NCBI GenBank assembly: GCA_035294125.1
Contig: DATGLM010000084.1
Location: 327,651 to 391,650, forward strand
DNA: 64,000 nt
Source: CADDYT01 sp035294125
GTDB taxonomy: Bacteria > Chloroflexota > Ktedonobacteria > Ktedonobacterales > Ktedonobacteraceae
Direction: 5' to 3'
The notes below the pieces were generated by a model, which did no database searches, was not told where the DNA came from, and saw only the letters and a program-made list of their open reading frames with translations. Each line of letters opens with the position of its first letter. Within the stretch, counting starts at the first letter, position 1. Made by a program: the position numbers and the translations under genes. Shown piece by piece: positions 34,391-43,056 of this stretch.

Positions 34391-34642
34391 TTAGCTGCGA
34401 ACAAAGCGCACCACCCATTCTGCGGCTCCCGCCTGCCTCGTCTCATGCGTAAAGCCCTGAGCAGCCAACACCCCATACAATGGTACCGGCTCGAACGGAG
34501 CGATAATCACCAGCGCCTGACCCTCTTTCACGCTCGCCGCAGCTTGCATGATGCGCGCAAACGGCTCGTCGCCGCGAGCCAGGTCTGGCCGCACATCCAG
34601 CAGAATCGCCCCTGATTCCTGTGTCGTCATTTGTTCTTCCAT
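34391..34642 (-). CDS. DUF2249 protein (second copy)
   Basis: This 83-residue cytoplasmic protein is paralogous to the one at 32230-32478. It has ILLDVRPDLARGDEPFARIM, then EGQALVIIAPFEPVPLYGVL, and ends GAAEWVVRFVRS, matching the family's beta-alpha pattern. The N-terminal motif DVRPDLARGDEPF differs from the DVREMPPRQRHPAIF of the other copy, so the two are not recent duplicates. It is divergent from the Crp/Fnr gene and is followed by the NnrS-like membrane-protein gene. Role unknown; the NO/nitrite setting is inferred from context. Confidence 0.86.
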   Translation of the reverse strand: MEEQMTTQESGAILLDVRPDLARGDEPFARIMQAAASVKEGQALVIIAPFEPVPLYGVLAAQGFTHETRQAGAAEWVVRFVRS

Positions 34643-34700
34643 AAAGAACGCTCCTTCTCTTTATCATCCCTCAAAGCTCATCGCCGATGGGCGTACTTGC

Positions 34701-34764
34701 GTGACATTGCTGTCTGAAAAAGCATATACTAAAGGAGGGTCTGATGAATGTGATAAAAGTTGCA
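34701..34764 (+). promoter_or_regulatory. crp-type gene promoter with downstream self-operator
   Basis: GTGACA (34701-34706), an 18-nt spacer and TATACT (34725-34730) form a promoter. TGTGA-TAAAAG-TTGCA (34749-34764) lies about 12 nt past the predicted transcription start, a position expected to repress. The spacer TAAAAG is identical to that of the nnrS site. On the other strand the site could serve the DUF2249 gene. Confidence 0.55.
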
Positions 34765-34798
34765 GCAGCGAACAAGGAGCAGAGAAGGAGAGCCGATT

Positions 34799-35470
34799 AT
34801 GGCCGTTGAAGTTGAAAGGCTACGCCAGATTCCGCTGTTTGCCGCGCTTGGTCTTGAAGACCTGGCATCGGTAGCGGCGATGACAGCGGAGCGTCGCTAT
34901 GACCGTGGAGATATTATCCTGCTGGAAGGGGATAGGGGTGGCGCGCTGCATTATGTGCATTCGGGACTGGTCAAAGTCTTCAAAACAGGGGTCAGTGGCA
35001 AGGAGCAGGTGCTGCGCCTCATCTCACCCGGTTATACCTTCAATGACGTGCCTGCCCTCGATGGCGGGCCAAACCCTGCCAGCGCGGCCGCCATGGAGCC
35101 GAGCATTATCTATGCGATCGGACGTGCGGAGTTGCGCAAACTGATTGCGAGCAGGCCAGAAGTGGCCCAGGCAGTGGTGCAATCGCTGGCGCAGGCATTA
35201 CGCCATCTCGTGATGCTGGTAGAAGACCTTTCCCTGCGCAACGTTACGGCACGGGTGGCGAAGATGCTGCTCGACCAGGAGACCGCAGCCAGCGAAGGGC
35301 GCTTCCAACATCGCATTACGCAGCAGGAAATGGCAGCACTGGCAGGTACAGCTCGCGAAGTGGTAGGCAGGGCTCTCAAAGAACTGGAAATCGCCGGTGC
35401 CATCGAAATGCGCCAGGGCCGGGCCATCATCTTGAATCACGAGCGACTGCGCCTGCTGGCAGCCGGATAG
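34799..35470 (+). CDS. Crp/Fnr-family transcriptional regulator
   Basis: This 223-residue regulator has an N-terminal cyclic-nucleotide-type sensor barrel (RLRQIPLFAALGLEDLASVA through RGGALHYVHSGLVKVFKTG), a long dimer helix and a C-terminal HTH_Crp domain. The recognition helix TAREVVGRALKELE keeps the Arg, Glu and Arg that in E. coli CRP read TGTGA. It has no cysteine, so it is not an iron-sulfur FNR, and cyclic-AMP contacts are not obvious. A heme- or NO-linked sensor like DNR/NnrR is the inference from its neighbours. AGAAGGAG is 8 nt before ATG 34799. Confidence 0.93.
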   Translation: MAVEVERLRQIPLFAALGLEDLASVAAMTAERRYDRGDIILLEGDRGGALHYVHSGLVKVFKTGVSGKEQVLRLISPGYTFNDVPALDGGPNPASAAAMEPSIIYAIGRAELRKLIASRPEVAQAVVQSLAQALRHLVMLVEDLSLRNVTARVAKMLLDQETAASEGRFQHRITQQEMAALAGTAREVVGRALKELEIAGAIEMRQGRAIILNHERLRLLAAG

Positions 35471-35706
35471 AGCACGTACTCCTTCTCCTTTCTCCTCTCA
35501 TGCGCTCCTGAACCTCGTTGAAATTTGCTCACTGTGTTGTCCCGTATGCAAGTACGTCCCGCTCCTGGCCTTGCTTCTCCCATCGAGAAATGAGAGTAAA
35601 TTTGACAGCAATGAATCTGAACGCAGGTGAACAAGTGTGAAAGCAGAGGAACAAAAACAGGATGCTCACCTTGTCAGCGAACACCCTGTGAAACGGCCTG
35701 GGAGTA

Positions 35707-36143
35707 GATGTGAGGAAGCCATAAGCCGAATTCTGTCCCCCTGCTGGCGCGCGCCAGCAGGGGTGGCAATCATCTATCCAGGACAACAGTTACCTGCTGC
35801 CTCAAGCAACCAACCCGGAGGTTCACAGACGAGCAGCCTGCAAGGGAAGATACCGCGTCGCACAGCGACACACCATCTTCCCTCTCCCTCCTATTTGGTC
35901 TTGCTCCAGATGGGGTTTACCCGGCCAGCCGGTCACCCGGCTGCCGGTGAGCTTTTACCTCACCATTTCACCCTTACCCGGCGCTATGACGCGAGCCCGC
36001 GCCAGGCGGTATGTTTCTGTGGCACTTTCCTTCAGGTCACCCTGACTGGACGTTATCCAGCATCCTGCTCTGTGGAGTTCGGACTTTCCTCGAACTGCTC
36101 CGGCACGCCGTGCAGCCCGCGATTGCCTGTCTTCCTCACATCC
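35707..36143 (-). ncRNA. rnpB: RNase P RNA (bacterial class A)
   Basis: On the minus strand the RNA starts GGATGTGAGGAAG and ends CTTCCTCACATC, which pair as P1. The conserved core GAGGAAAGTCCGAACTCC and CAGGATGCTGGATAACGTCC is at 36090-36045. The other half, GGTAAACCCC and AGAATTCGGCTTATGG, is near 35915 and 35735-35720. The GGGTGAAATGGTGAGGTAAA segment and the CCGGCTGG tRNA-CCA-binding region are present. It is the catalytic RNA for tRNA 5'-end maturation, about 437 nt long. The selD operon is divergent. Confidence 0.95.
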
Positions 36144-36152
36144 ACTTTCCCT

Positions 36153-36181
36153 AGAGTAGCATACATTCCCCGCTAAGTCCA
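36153..36181 (-). promoter_or_regulatory. rnpB promoter
   Basis: Minus-strand TGGACT (36181-36176), a 17-nt spacer, TACTCT (36158-36153), immediately before the RNase P RNA 5' end. Confidence 0.5.
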
Positions 36182-36187
36182 GTCTTG

Positions 36188-36217
36188 TTGACGACTCACG
36201 GGCAAACGCGCTACAAT
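36188..36217 (+). promoter_or_regulatory. selD operon promoter
   Basis: TTGACG (36188-36193), an 18-nt spacer, TACAAT (36212-36217), 46 nt before the selD ATG. It stands back to back with the rnpB promoter; the two -35 boxes are 6 nt apart. Confidence 0.65.
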
Positions 36218-36262
36218 GCTTCCAGAGAAGAAAACAGTTTACGAACGGGGAACATTCCAAAT

Positions 36263-37321
36263 ATGTCGACAGGCAGAAAGATTCGCCTGACCTCGCTGGC
36301 AAGTTGCGCCGGTTGAGCGTCGAAGATGGGCCCGGGGGCCCTGGCGCAGGTCTTGCGTCCACTCACCTTAGATACCGCACCGCCCGAACTGCTCGTTGGT
36401 CTGAACGCGGCTGATGACGCGGCAGTCTATCGTGTGAATGAACAGCAGGCGATTATCAGCACCGCCGACTTCTTTCCGCCGGTGGTCGATGATCCCTATA
36501 CCTTCGGAGCGGTTGCCGCCGCCAACGCCCTGAGCGATATCTACGCCATGGGCGGACAGGTGCTTATGGCTATTAACCTGGTTGCGTGGCCGGACAATCT
36601 GGATGCGAGCCTGCTCAGCGAAATCCTGCGCGGCGGCGCGGATATCGTCGCACAGGCAGGAGGGGTCGTCGCTGGTGGTCACACCGTCACCGACAAAGAA
36701 CCCAAATATGGAATGGCTGTGACAGGCATAGTGCACCCCGAACATATCCTGACGAAAGGGGGCGCGCAGCCCGGCGACCTGCTCATCCTCGGCAAGCCGC
36801 TCGGTACAGGGCTGATTACGACTGCTCACAAGCAGGACAAGGTGCAGCAGGGCGATCTGGAAGCGGCAGTTGCCTCGATGACGCGGCTGAACAAGCAGGC
36901 AAGTCAGACGCTGGTACGGCTGGGCAAAGGAGTTCACGCTGTCACCGATATCACCGGCTTCGGGCTGCTCGGTCATGCCTGGGAAATGGCCTCGCAAAGC
37001 CTGACCGGCATGCGCTTCAACTTCGCGGCGTTGCCCTTGCTCCCCGGAGCGCTGCACTATGTGGAAGAGGGCTGCATCACAGGTGGCGCGTATCGCAACG
37101 AGACCTACCTGTCGCCCCACGTGCGCTTCGGTGAAGGGATTGGCGAGGTCAAGCGGCAAATCCTCTGGGACCCACAAACCTCTGGCGGTCTCTTCGCGGC
37201 CATTGACCCGGCGCTGTGGCCGGAGCTTGCCATACTCGCGCCGGAGCTTCCCTTCTGGCACGTTGGTGAGGTTACAGAACGGGTACAGAACGAATCTCAG
37301 GTGGTGTTGGAGGTTGTGTGA
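36263..37321 (+). CDS. selD: selenide, water dikinase (selenophosphate synthase), itself a selenoprotein with UGA codon 18
   Basis: SelD makes selenophosphate from selenide and ATP for selenocysteine and selenouridine synthesis. The frame begins at ATG 36263 (MSTGRKIRLTSLASCAG), meets TGA at 36314-36316, and continues ASKMGPGALAQVL. The residue at that TGA is exactly the catalytic Cys/Sec position of the family, with Lys21 three residues later, as in G-[C/U]-x-x-K. The rest is standard: AADDAAVYRV, STADFFPPVVDDPYTFG, VVAGGHTVTDKEPKYG, DITGFGLLGHA. A naive call would begin at 36326 and lose the active site. Total 352 residues with Sec18. Its stop overlaps rnc by 1 bp. Confidence 0.9.
36314..36347 (+). 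promoter_or_regulatory. UGA codon and bacterial SECIS-like hairpin in selD
   Basis: Directly after the UGA (36314-36316), GCGUC (36317-36321) pairs with GGCGC (36343-36347). After an internal loop, GGGCCC (36328-36333) pairs with GGGCCC (36336-36341) around a GG tip. The apical loop is about 17 nt from the UGA, as expected for SelB binding. Confidence 0.7.
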
Positions 37322-38001
37322 TGGCTGAAACGCTGGAAGATATCCTGGGCATCCATTTCCAGGATCCAGCATTGCTGCAACTGGCCCTGACCCATCGCTC
37401 GTACATCTACGAGACGCCGGGTGTGGGCCAGGAATCGAATGAGCGGCTGGAGTTCCTGGGTGATTCTATTCTTGCCTTCATCAGCGCCGACTTTCTCTAC
37501 CGCACCTATCCACACTTAAGCGAAGGCGAGCTGACCAATGTGCGCGCCATCCTGGTGAAAACGGACACACTGGCAACATTCGCCCGCGAAATCGAGCTGA
37601 GCAGGTTCCTGCGCATGGGCAAGGGTGAGCAGCACACAGGAGGCGGGCAGCGCGTGCTGGCCTCTGCTTTTGAGGCGCTGCTGGCGGCTATCTATCTCGA
37701 TCGAGGCATCGAGGTGACCCGCCAGTTCCTGCTCAGGCGACTGGGACCTCTGGCGCAGACGATCGTCACAAAGCGGCTCTTCAAGGACGATAAATCGCTG
37801 TTTCAGGAGCTTGCGCAGGCCCATGACGGCATCACTCCCTCGTACAGACTGGTGAGCCAGGAAGGCCCTTCGCACAACCGCGAGTTTACGATAGAGGTCA
37901 TGCTGGGCGACCAGGTAGCCGGTATAGGACACGGGCGCAACAAGCAGTCGGCGGAGCAGGAGGCCGCCCACAATGCCCTGGAAAATCGTGGTTGGCTCTA
38001 A
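37321..38001 (+). CDS. rnc: ribonuclease III
   Basis: This 226-residue double-strand-specific endoribonuclease processes rRNA and structured transcripts. The signature NERLEFLGDSILAFISADFL is at about 40-59, with the catalytic acidic residues; the second acidic cluster is in ASAFEALLAAIYLDRG. The C-terminal dsRNA-binding domain runs from about 155, DDKSLFQELAQAHDG to KQSAEQEAAHNALE. TGATG overlap with selD and GGAGG upstream indicate coupled translation. It is followed by the sigma-54 gene after 53 bp. Confidence 0.96.
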   Translation: MAETLEDILGIHFQDPALLQLALTHRSYIYETPGVGQESNERLEFLGDSILAFISADFLYRTYPHLSEGELTNVRAILVKTDTLATFAREIELSRFLRMGKGEQHTGGGQRVLASAFEALLAAIYLDRGIEVTRQFLLRRLGPLAQTIVTKRLFKDDKSLFQELAQAHDGITPSYRLVSQEGPSHNREFTIEVMLGDQVAGIGHGRNKQSAEQEAAHNALENRGWL

Positions 38002-38054
38002 ACTGGACAAGCGCATGTGATGTAGTGTAATGTAGTGGCGGAGGAGAGAAACGT

Positions 38055-39506
38055 ATGCGACTGGAACCAACACAAAAACTAGATCACGTCCTGCGAGTGA
38101 GTGCGAAGCTCATCACGTCGAGCACCATTTTGCACCTCTCATCGGACGAACTGGAACGTGCGGTGAACCAGGAACAGATAGAGAATCCAGCTCTTGAGGT
38201 CAGCGAGCATCGTATCTGCCTTTTCTGCGGCATGATGATGCAGGGACAGAGTTGTTCATCGTGCGGACATTTCGCACCCCCTTCTTCACCTGATCATGCA
38301 ATGAACAGCAGCGAGGTCTACCCCTCAGAAATGCAGTGGAGCGACCAATTCTTATTTTCCACCATAGATGCGTATGGCATAGGCAGCGACGGTGACGAGG
38401 ATGATGACTTTGACCCGGTAGCCAGCATTCCGACGGGAGAGACACTGGTTGAGGTGCTGCTGCAACAACTAGAAGCACTGGTCACACCCGAAGATGCACC
38501 GATTGCCGAGCAACTGGTTGGTAATCTCAACGAGCGCGGCTATCTGGATATCGGCATTGGCGAAGTGGCCGAGCACCTGCACGTGCCTGTCGAGCGTGTT
38601 GAGTACGTGCTGAGCCAGTTACAAACTTTGGAGCCGCTGGGCATTGGAGCGCGGGATCTGCGCGAATGTCTCCTCATCCAGTTACAAGCGCTGAGCGAAC
38701 TTGAAGAGCTTCATCCCCTCGCCTACCCATTGATCGAGCAATATTTAGACCTGCTGGGACGCAGCCAGTTCGCGGAAATCGCTCGCCTCATGAATGTGCA
38801 AGAAAGCGACGTGCGCCAGGCCAGCCTGTACATCCGCAGGATGCTGCACCCCTACCCCGCCCATATCTATCGCGCAGATACGTACTACTCTGCTCACCAC
38901 AACCACACCACCTACATGCGTCCAGATATCATTATTCGCAAAAGCGAGGCCGGGTTTGAAGTCGAGTTGATAGAAGAGAAACGCTACCGCTTCTCCATCA
39001 GCCGCACCTACGCCACCGGATCAGATGATAAAGGCGGAAGCGAATCCGGTGAGGAGCAGCATTACCTCCATCATCAGAGCGACCGTGCGAGATTCTTCGT
39101 AGAATGCGTGCAGAGACGCTGGCAGACCCTGCGGCGCGTGGCCGAAATGATTGTAGAATACCAGCGCGAATTTCTGGAAAAGGGTGTGCGCTACCTGCGT
39201 CCCCTGACCCGGGCGGAGGTGGCAGCCCGCCTCGGCCTCGACGAGGGGACGATCAGTCGCGCCACCGCCAACAAATACGCCCTGCTGCCCAACGGTCGGC
39301 TCATCCCCATCTCCGACTTCTTCGATGGCTCCCTCGGCATCAAAGACATCCTGCGCGAACTGATCCTCTCCGAAAATCCGAAACGCCGTTACAGCGATGA
39401 CGAGCTGGCGCGCCTGCTCAGCGCGCAGGGCATCCCCATAGCCCGGCGCACCGTCACCAAGTACCGCGAAGAGATGGGCATCGGCTCCTCACGCGAACGA
39501 GGCTAG
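38055..39506 (+). CDS. rpoN: RNA polymerase sigma-54 factor with an inserted zinc ribbon
   Basis: This 483-residue factor recognises -24/-12 promoters and needs AAA+ activators. The C-terminal RpoN box reads ARRTVTKYREEM (about 463-474). The core-binding and HTH region is recognisable (LVGNLNERGYLDIGIGEVAE, then LEPLGIGARDLRECLLIQL; RAEVAARLGLDEGTISRATA). Unusually, region I is followed by CLFCGMMMQGQSCSSCG (Cys55, 58, 67, 70), a four-cysteine zinc ribbon not found in classical sigma-54. The glutamine-rich activator-responsive N-terminus is reduced. No activator gene is in the window. Confidence 0.92.
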   Translation: MRLEPTQKLDHVLRVSAKLITSSTILHLSSDELERAVNQEQIENPALEVSEHRICLFCGMMMQGQSCSSCGHFAPPSSPDHAMNSSEVYPSEMQWSDQFLFSTIDAYGIGSDGDEDDDFDPVASIPTGETLVEVLLQQLEALVTPEDAPIAEQLVGNLNERGYLDIGIGEVAEHLHVPVERVEYVLSQLQTLEPLGIGARDLRECLLIQLQALSELEELHPLAYPLIEQYLDLLGRSQFAEIARLMNVQESDVRQASLYIRRMLHPYPAHIYRADTYYSAHHNHTTYMRPDIIIRKSEAGFEVELIEEKRYRFSISRTYATGSDDKGGSESGEEQHYLHHQSDRARFFVECVQRRWQTLRRVAEMIVEYQREFLEKGVRYLRPLTRAEVAARLGLDEGTISRATANKYALLPNGRLIPISDFFDGSLGIKDILRELILSENPKRRYSDDELARLLSAQGIPIARRTVTKYREEMGIGSSRERG

Positions 39507-39508
39507 CG

Positions 39509-40357
39509 TCAGGCACAGACTCCCGCTGGTTTGACCGTGGCAGAGGTCACCGCGTTTGGAGCGGTCGAAGCTATAGAGGCAGTGTGTGGAAAGGGACTCG
39601 TCTTCGTGACTTTTCCCGTCTGTGAGGCAGAGACAGTCCCCACCGTTTGCATGGGCGCAAAGACAATGCTCGCAGCCTGATTGCCCCCGCCAATCGTCCA
39701 GTTAAGCTGCACCGTGCCAGCATTACTGTCGGCAGCGATATAGACTGTAGCGGTATAGGTAACAGTGATCGTAGTATTGCAGGCTATTGAGGCGAGTGAG
39801 GCAGGATTTACCGAGAGCGAGATACTGGTCACTTCGAACGGACCCGGCAGCTTGCAGGTTCCCGTCGGACCAACAGTAGCCGAGTTCACCGCACTGCCGC
39901 TGGCCCCTACACTGATTGAGCCACTCACCGCAGAGGTCGAGCTTAACTGAACAGCATAGTTGCTCAGGGTGTACGTCACCGTCTTATTTGTCTGTCCGGG
40001 GGCGAACGTTACACTTCCCTGGATACTCGTATGATCGATATTCCAGGTGTACGGTATCTGCCCGCCTGTGCTGCCTGCACCTATGCTGATAGCCGCGCTA
40101 AAGACAATATTGACCGAACTGCCACAGCCAACACCGCTAAAGCTGCCGGGGGTAACTCCCATTGCTATGCCGGTAACATGTGGAGGAACCGGCGTGAGTG
40201 AGGCTGTTGGCGAACTTGTTACCGTTGATGCAATCGTCGGAGTGGGTGTTATATCCCCTGAAGTATCACCGGGGTTTGAACCTGAACCACCACAACCCGC
40301 GAGCCAGAATACAAGCAGACTACAGAGAAATATCGCTACTACAGAACGTTTCAACAT
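39509..40357 (-). CDS. lipoprotein with two Ig-like repeats, function unknown
   Basis: This is a 282-residue exported protein. The signal peptide ends in the lipobox LAGC (Cys22), followed by a Thr/Pro/Ser linker and two related beta-sandwich-like halves. Each half opens with a VTGIAMGVTPGSF / VTSISLSVNPASL type strand, has one early Cys, contains a FAPGQT or FAPMQT segment, and closes with a NSATVGPTGTC / TSATVKPAGVC type end. The paired Cys in each half suggests one disulphide per repeat. It converges with rpoN (2 bp between stops). No enzymatic motif. Confidence 0.75.
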   Translation of the reverse strand: MLKRSVVAIFLCSLLVFWLAGCGGSGSNPGDTSGDITPTPTIASTVTSSPTASLTPVPPHVTGIAMGVTPGSFSGVGCGSSVNIVFSAAISIGAGSTGGQIPYTWNIDHTSIQGSVTFAPGQTNKTVTYTLSNYAVQLSSTSAVSGSISVGASGSAVNSATVGPTGTCKLPGPFEVTSISLSVNPASLASIACNTTITVTYTATVYIAADSNAGTVQLNWTIGGGNQAASIVFAPMQTVGTVSASQTGKVTKTSPFPHTASIASTAPNAVTSATVKPAGVCA

Positions 40358-40570
40358 ATGCGGCCTCCTCCTTGCAGAGGATAATTATATACAGAGACAA
40401 AAAAAACAAAATCCGGGCTTTTTTTGCCTGAAAACCATAGTAGCATATTCTTCCCTGGAAGCTTCATCAACTATACTTTTTTGCTATGCTGGAGAAATCT
40501 TCCCTGCTAGGGTTATCACGGATCTCTGTTCTGGAATTAAGACAGACAAAGAGGAGGATTAAACCGTTTC

Positions 40571-40711
40571 ATGACCACCCTCGATAGCGCAGTACGCAAG
40601 GCCGGAAGACCACGCAGCGCCTACTCTCATCAAGCTATAGCGACCTCATTGCTGGTCCGCGCTCTACCGAACGCTCCTCGGCGACATCATGACCTCGCCT
40701 TCTTCTACTGA
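40571..40711 (+). pseudogene. TetR-type regulator N-terminal remnant
   Basis: A 46-codon open frame from ATG 40571, with AGGAGG 13 nt upstream. It begins MTTLDSAVRKAGRPRSAYSH then QAIATSLLVRAL, close to the usual TetR opening (RGRPR...QAI..AAL.L). The sequence loses its helix-turn-helix and ends in TGA. The ligand domain is missing. It looks like the stub of a decayed regulator, though a real short peptide cannot be excluded. The remainder of the 40358-40761 gap shows nothing else. Confidence 0.35.
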
Positions 40712-40761
40712 TCCTCGAAGCAGATTGTCGATGCTGTATTCCATGAAATAGCAACGAAACG

Positions 40762-42702
40762 CTACTCCGCCCCCCTCGGCTCAACATAAATTGTTCTCTC
40801 GCGTTCGTAGATGACCATACCGGGACCGCCGCCTTTCAGGTGGCGGATGTGGCGCTGGAGGGTGTAGTCCACAGGGACGCTGGTACTGCCTCGCGCCCGG
40901 CTGTAGTAGGCGGCAAGGCTGGCGGCCAGCTCGATGGTACTGCGCGGGATTTCACGACCCGCCGCTTTGATAATGACGTGCGCGCCCGGCACGCCGCGCG
41001 CATGCAGCCAGAGATCGTTGGGCGCGGCCTGGTGAAAGGTCACGTCCTCGTTCTGACGACTGTTCTTGCCGATTAAGAGCGTGAAGCCTTCGCGGCTCTG
41101 CACATGCAGCGGCACACCGCCGCCAGGGGGAGTTGGCTTGCTTTTGCCCTTCTTGCCAGCTTTCTGATTTTTCTGCGCCTTTCGCCTCGCTTCAGGCGTG
41201 CCGCGCATGTAGCCCGCCGTTTGTACTTCGGCTTTGACCAGCGCCACTTCGGCTGGCGTCTCGGCGAGCACAAGGTCGGTCAGCAATTGCTCAATCGTCG
41301 CCAGTTCTACCGCGTTCTGCTCAATCTGCGCGGGAACCAGTTCCGTCGCCCGACGCAGCTTATGATAGCGGTTGAAAAGGCGATTGGCATTGCCCACGGC
41401 ATCGAAACGCGGATCGAGCGGAATGGTGACTTCAGGCAGGTTGCCCTGCGCATCGCTTTCGGCATAGAAGTTCGGCAGCGCGATGCTCGTCTGGCCCTGT
41501 TGCACCTCGTGCTGGTGTGCCAGCAGCAACTCGGCCTGCAAGCGGTACTGCGCCGCCTCCTCTGCCTTCGCCAGTTCCTGTTGCAATAGCTCGGCTTTGC
41601 GTCGACCGCGTTCGAGGTGCGTTTGCAACGCCTTGCGAATGGGAGCACGCATGTCTTCCATCGCGTCGCGCCACTCGGCACGGGCATAGAATTCATCCAG
41701 TACCGCATTCATGAAGGGCAACGAGCGGAGGTGCATGCCCGGCACTGCAGCGTACTGTTCCAGCACATAGGGCGCAAAGGCGATTGGGACAGGCGCTGTT
41801 TTGCCCTCGCCCTGCTCTACGCGCTCCACGAGTTGCGGCTGCCAGGCGTGGGTATCGTAGAGCGCGGCTAATGAGCGTACATTCCAGGCCAGCTCTTCCC
41901 AGATTTCTTCAGTTATAGCGAGCACGGTCTCGGCGTCGCCCGTCGTGCGGAAAATGGCCTCTTTTGCCAACAAGGGACTGAAGCCGAGCAGGTGGCGAGT
42001 GAGCAATTGCCACAGCTTCGTCTGCTTTGCCCCGGACTTGCGGCGCGATGCCTGCTCAGTTGAAGCCTCAGCTTCCTTCTCTTCCTCCTCTGCTGCCGCG
42101 CTCATCGAAAGCTGGGCTGCGGTCACGACCGTCGGCTCAAGACGAGAGAGCGTCTGCCCAGCCACGAGGCGCTGTTGTGGCGGAGGAGGGAGATAGGGAA
42201 CGTTGGCGGCAATAGTGCGGTAGCGGTTGACTTCCGCGCCGACACGCCTGAGACTGCCCAGAATCATGCCCTGCTCATCGACGAGAATAATATTGCTGAG
42301 GCGTCCCATAATTTCGATGATGAGACGGAAGCGGATGCGCTCGTCGCCTCCAGGCCCCTTGCGATAGCCCGCGACGATTTCCAGCACGCGCTCCCAGCGT
42401 GGCTGCGCAATTGATTCGATGCGAGCGCCTTCCAGGTGCTTGCGCAACAACATCACGAAAGGTGGTGGCTCGCTGGCAATTTTCGGCGGTTTGAGCGCGG
42501 TCAGATGCGCCCGCGCCAGTTGCGGGTGGGCCGAAAGATAGAGCCAGGAGTTGCGCCCAGGCTGCCCTTCGCCGCCAGGGGTGTAACACTGCAAAGCAAT
42601 GGCGTGTTCCGTGGGTTGAATGATGGTATCGATACGCGCGCCCATGAGCAGAGCGCGCCATTCGTCGGCAACCGCCGCCAGCGTGAGAGCATCGACATAC
42701 AT
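40762..42702 (-). CDS. NFACT-family ribosome quality-control protein (RqcH-type)
   Basis: This 646-residue protein binds stalled 50S subunits with peptidyl-tRNA and in bacteria drives C-terminal alanine tailing. The NFACT-N domain begins MYVDALTLAAVADEWRALLM and has PFVMLLRKHLEGARI and IIEIMGRLSNIILVD. The middle is a coiled coil (about 340-400), followed by RFDAVGNANRLFNRYHKLRR and the NFACT-R domain with FTLLIGKNSRQNEDVTF and DLWLHARGVPGAHVII. Residues about 190-225 form a Glu/Ala-rich insertion. ATG 42702 (GAGG 8 nt before) is preferred over the upstream 42723 start. Confidence 0.93.
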   Translation of the reverse strand: MYVDALTLAAVADEWRALLMGARIDTIIQPTEHAIALQCYTPGGEGQPGRNSWLYLSAHPQLARAHLTALKPPKIASEPPPFVMLLRKHLEGARIESIAQPRWERVLEIVAGYRKGPGGDERIRFRLIIEIMGRLSNIILVDEQGMILGSLRRVGAEVNRYRTIAANVPYLPPPPQQRLVAGQTLSRLEPTVVTAAQLSMSAAAEEEEKEAEASTEQASRRKSGAKQTKLWQLLTRHLLGFSPLLAKEAIFRTTGDAETVLAITEEIWEELAWNVRSLAALYDTHAWQPQLVERVEQGEGKTAPVPIAFAPYVLEQYAAVPGMHLRSLPFMNAVLDEFYARAEWRDAMEDMRAPIRKALQTHLERGRRKAELLQQELAKAEEAAQYRLQAELLLAHQHEVQQGQTSIALPNFYAESDAQGNLPEVTIPLDPRFDAVGNANRLFNRYHKLRRATELVPAQIEQNAVELATIEQLLTDLVLAETPAEVALVKAEVQTAGYMRGTPEARRKAQKNQKAGKKGKSKPTPPGGGVPLHVQSREGFTLLIGKNSRQNEDVTFHQAAPNDLWLHARGVPGAHVIIKAAGREIPRSTIELAASLAAYYSRARGSTSVPVDYTLQRHIRHLKGGGPGMVIYERERTIYVEPRGAE

Positions 42703-43056
42703 AGGTTTTTCCTCGACAAGCAAACAATAAGACTACCAAACTGAAACGTAACTGTTGTACAATGATTATGTATAGCTTACTTACTGATTGAGCATGGTAA
42801 GTTGCGGCATTTCTGACCTGCACAGCCTCGAGTATCCTGTCCTTCACCGCTAAACGTAGTGATAGCAGAGCAAAGGTAACGCGGGTTTCTGCCGTATACA
42901 TACTTACTTCATGCTGTGGACAAGTATAGCAAAGTGGAGTCTGTTCGTACAGATAGAGCCGACGAGGAGAAGGCTAGATGGAGGGAATCGCCTGTATGAG
43001 TTTTCCGCAGTGGAGCGTTATACCGCATCACAACAATAAAATAAGGAGGGCATTGC
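42703..43056. other. intergenic, divergent spacer
   Basis: This separates the NFACT gene (minus) from glpX (plus) and must hold both promoters. I see no gene, repeat or RNA in it, and no promoter pair strong enough to name. Confidence 0.4.

Noticed and set aside
36326..37321. selD starting at 36326 without the UGA
   Set aside because: It would lack the catalytic Cys/Sec-x-x-Lys segment. The upstream frame through the UGA supplies it exactly.
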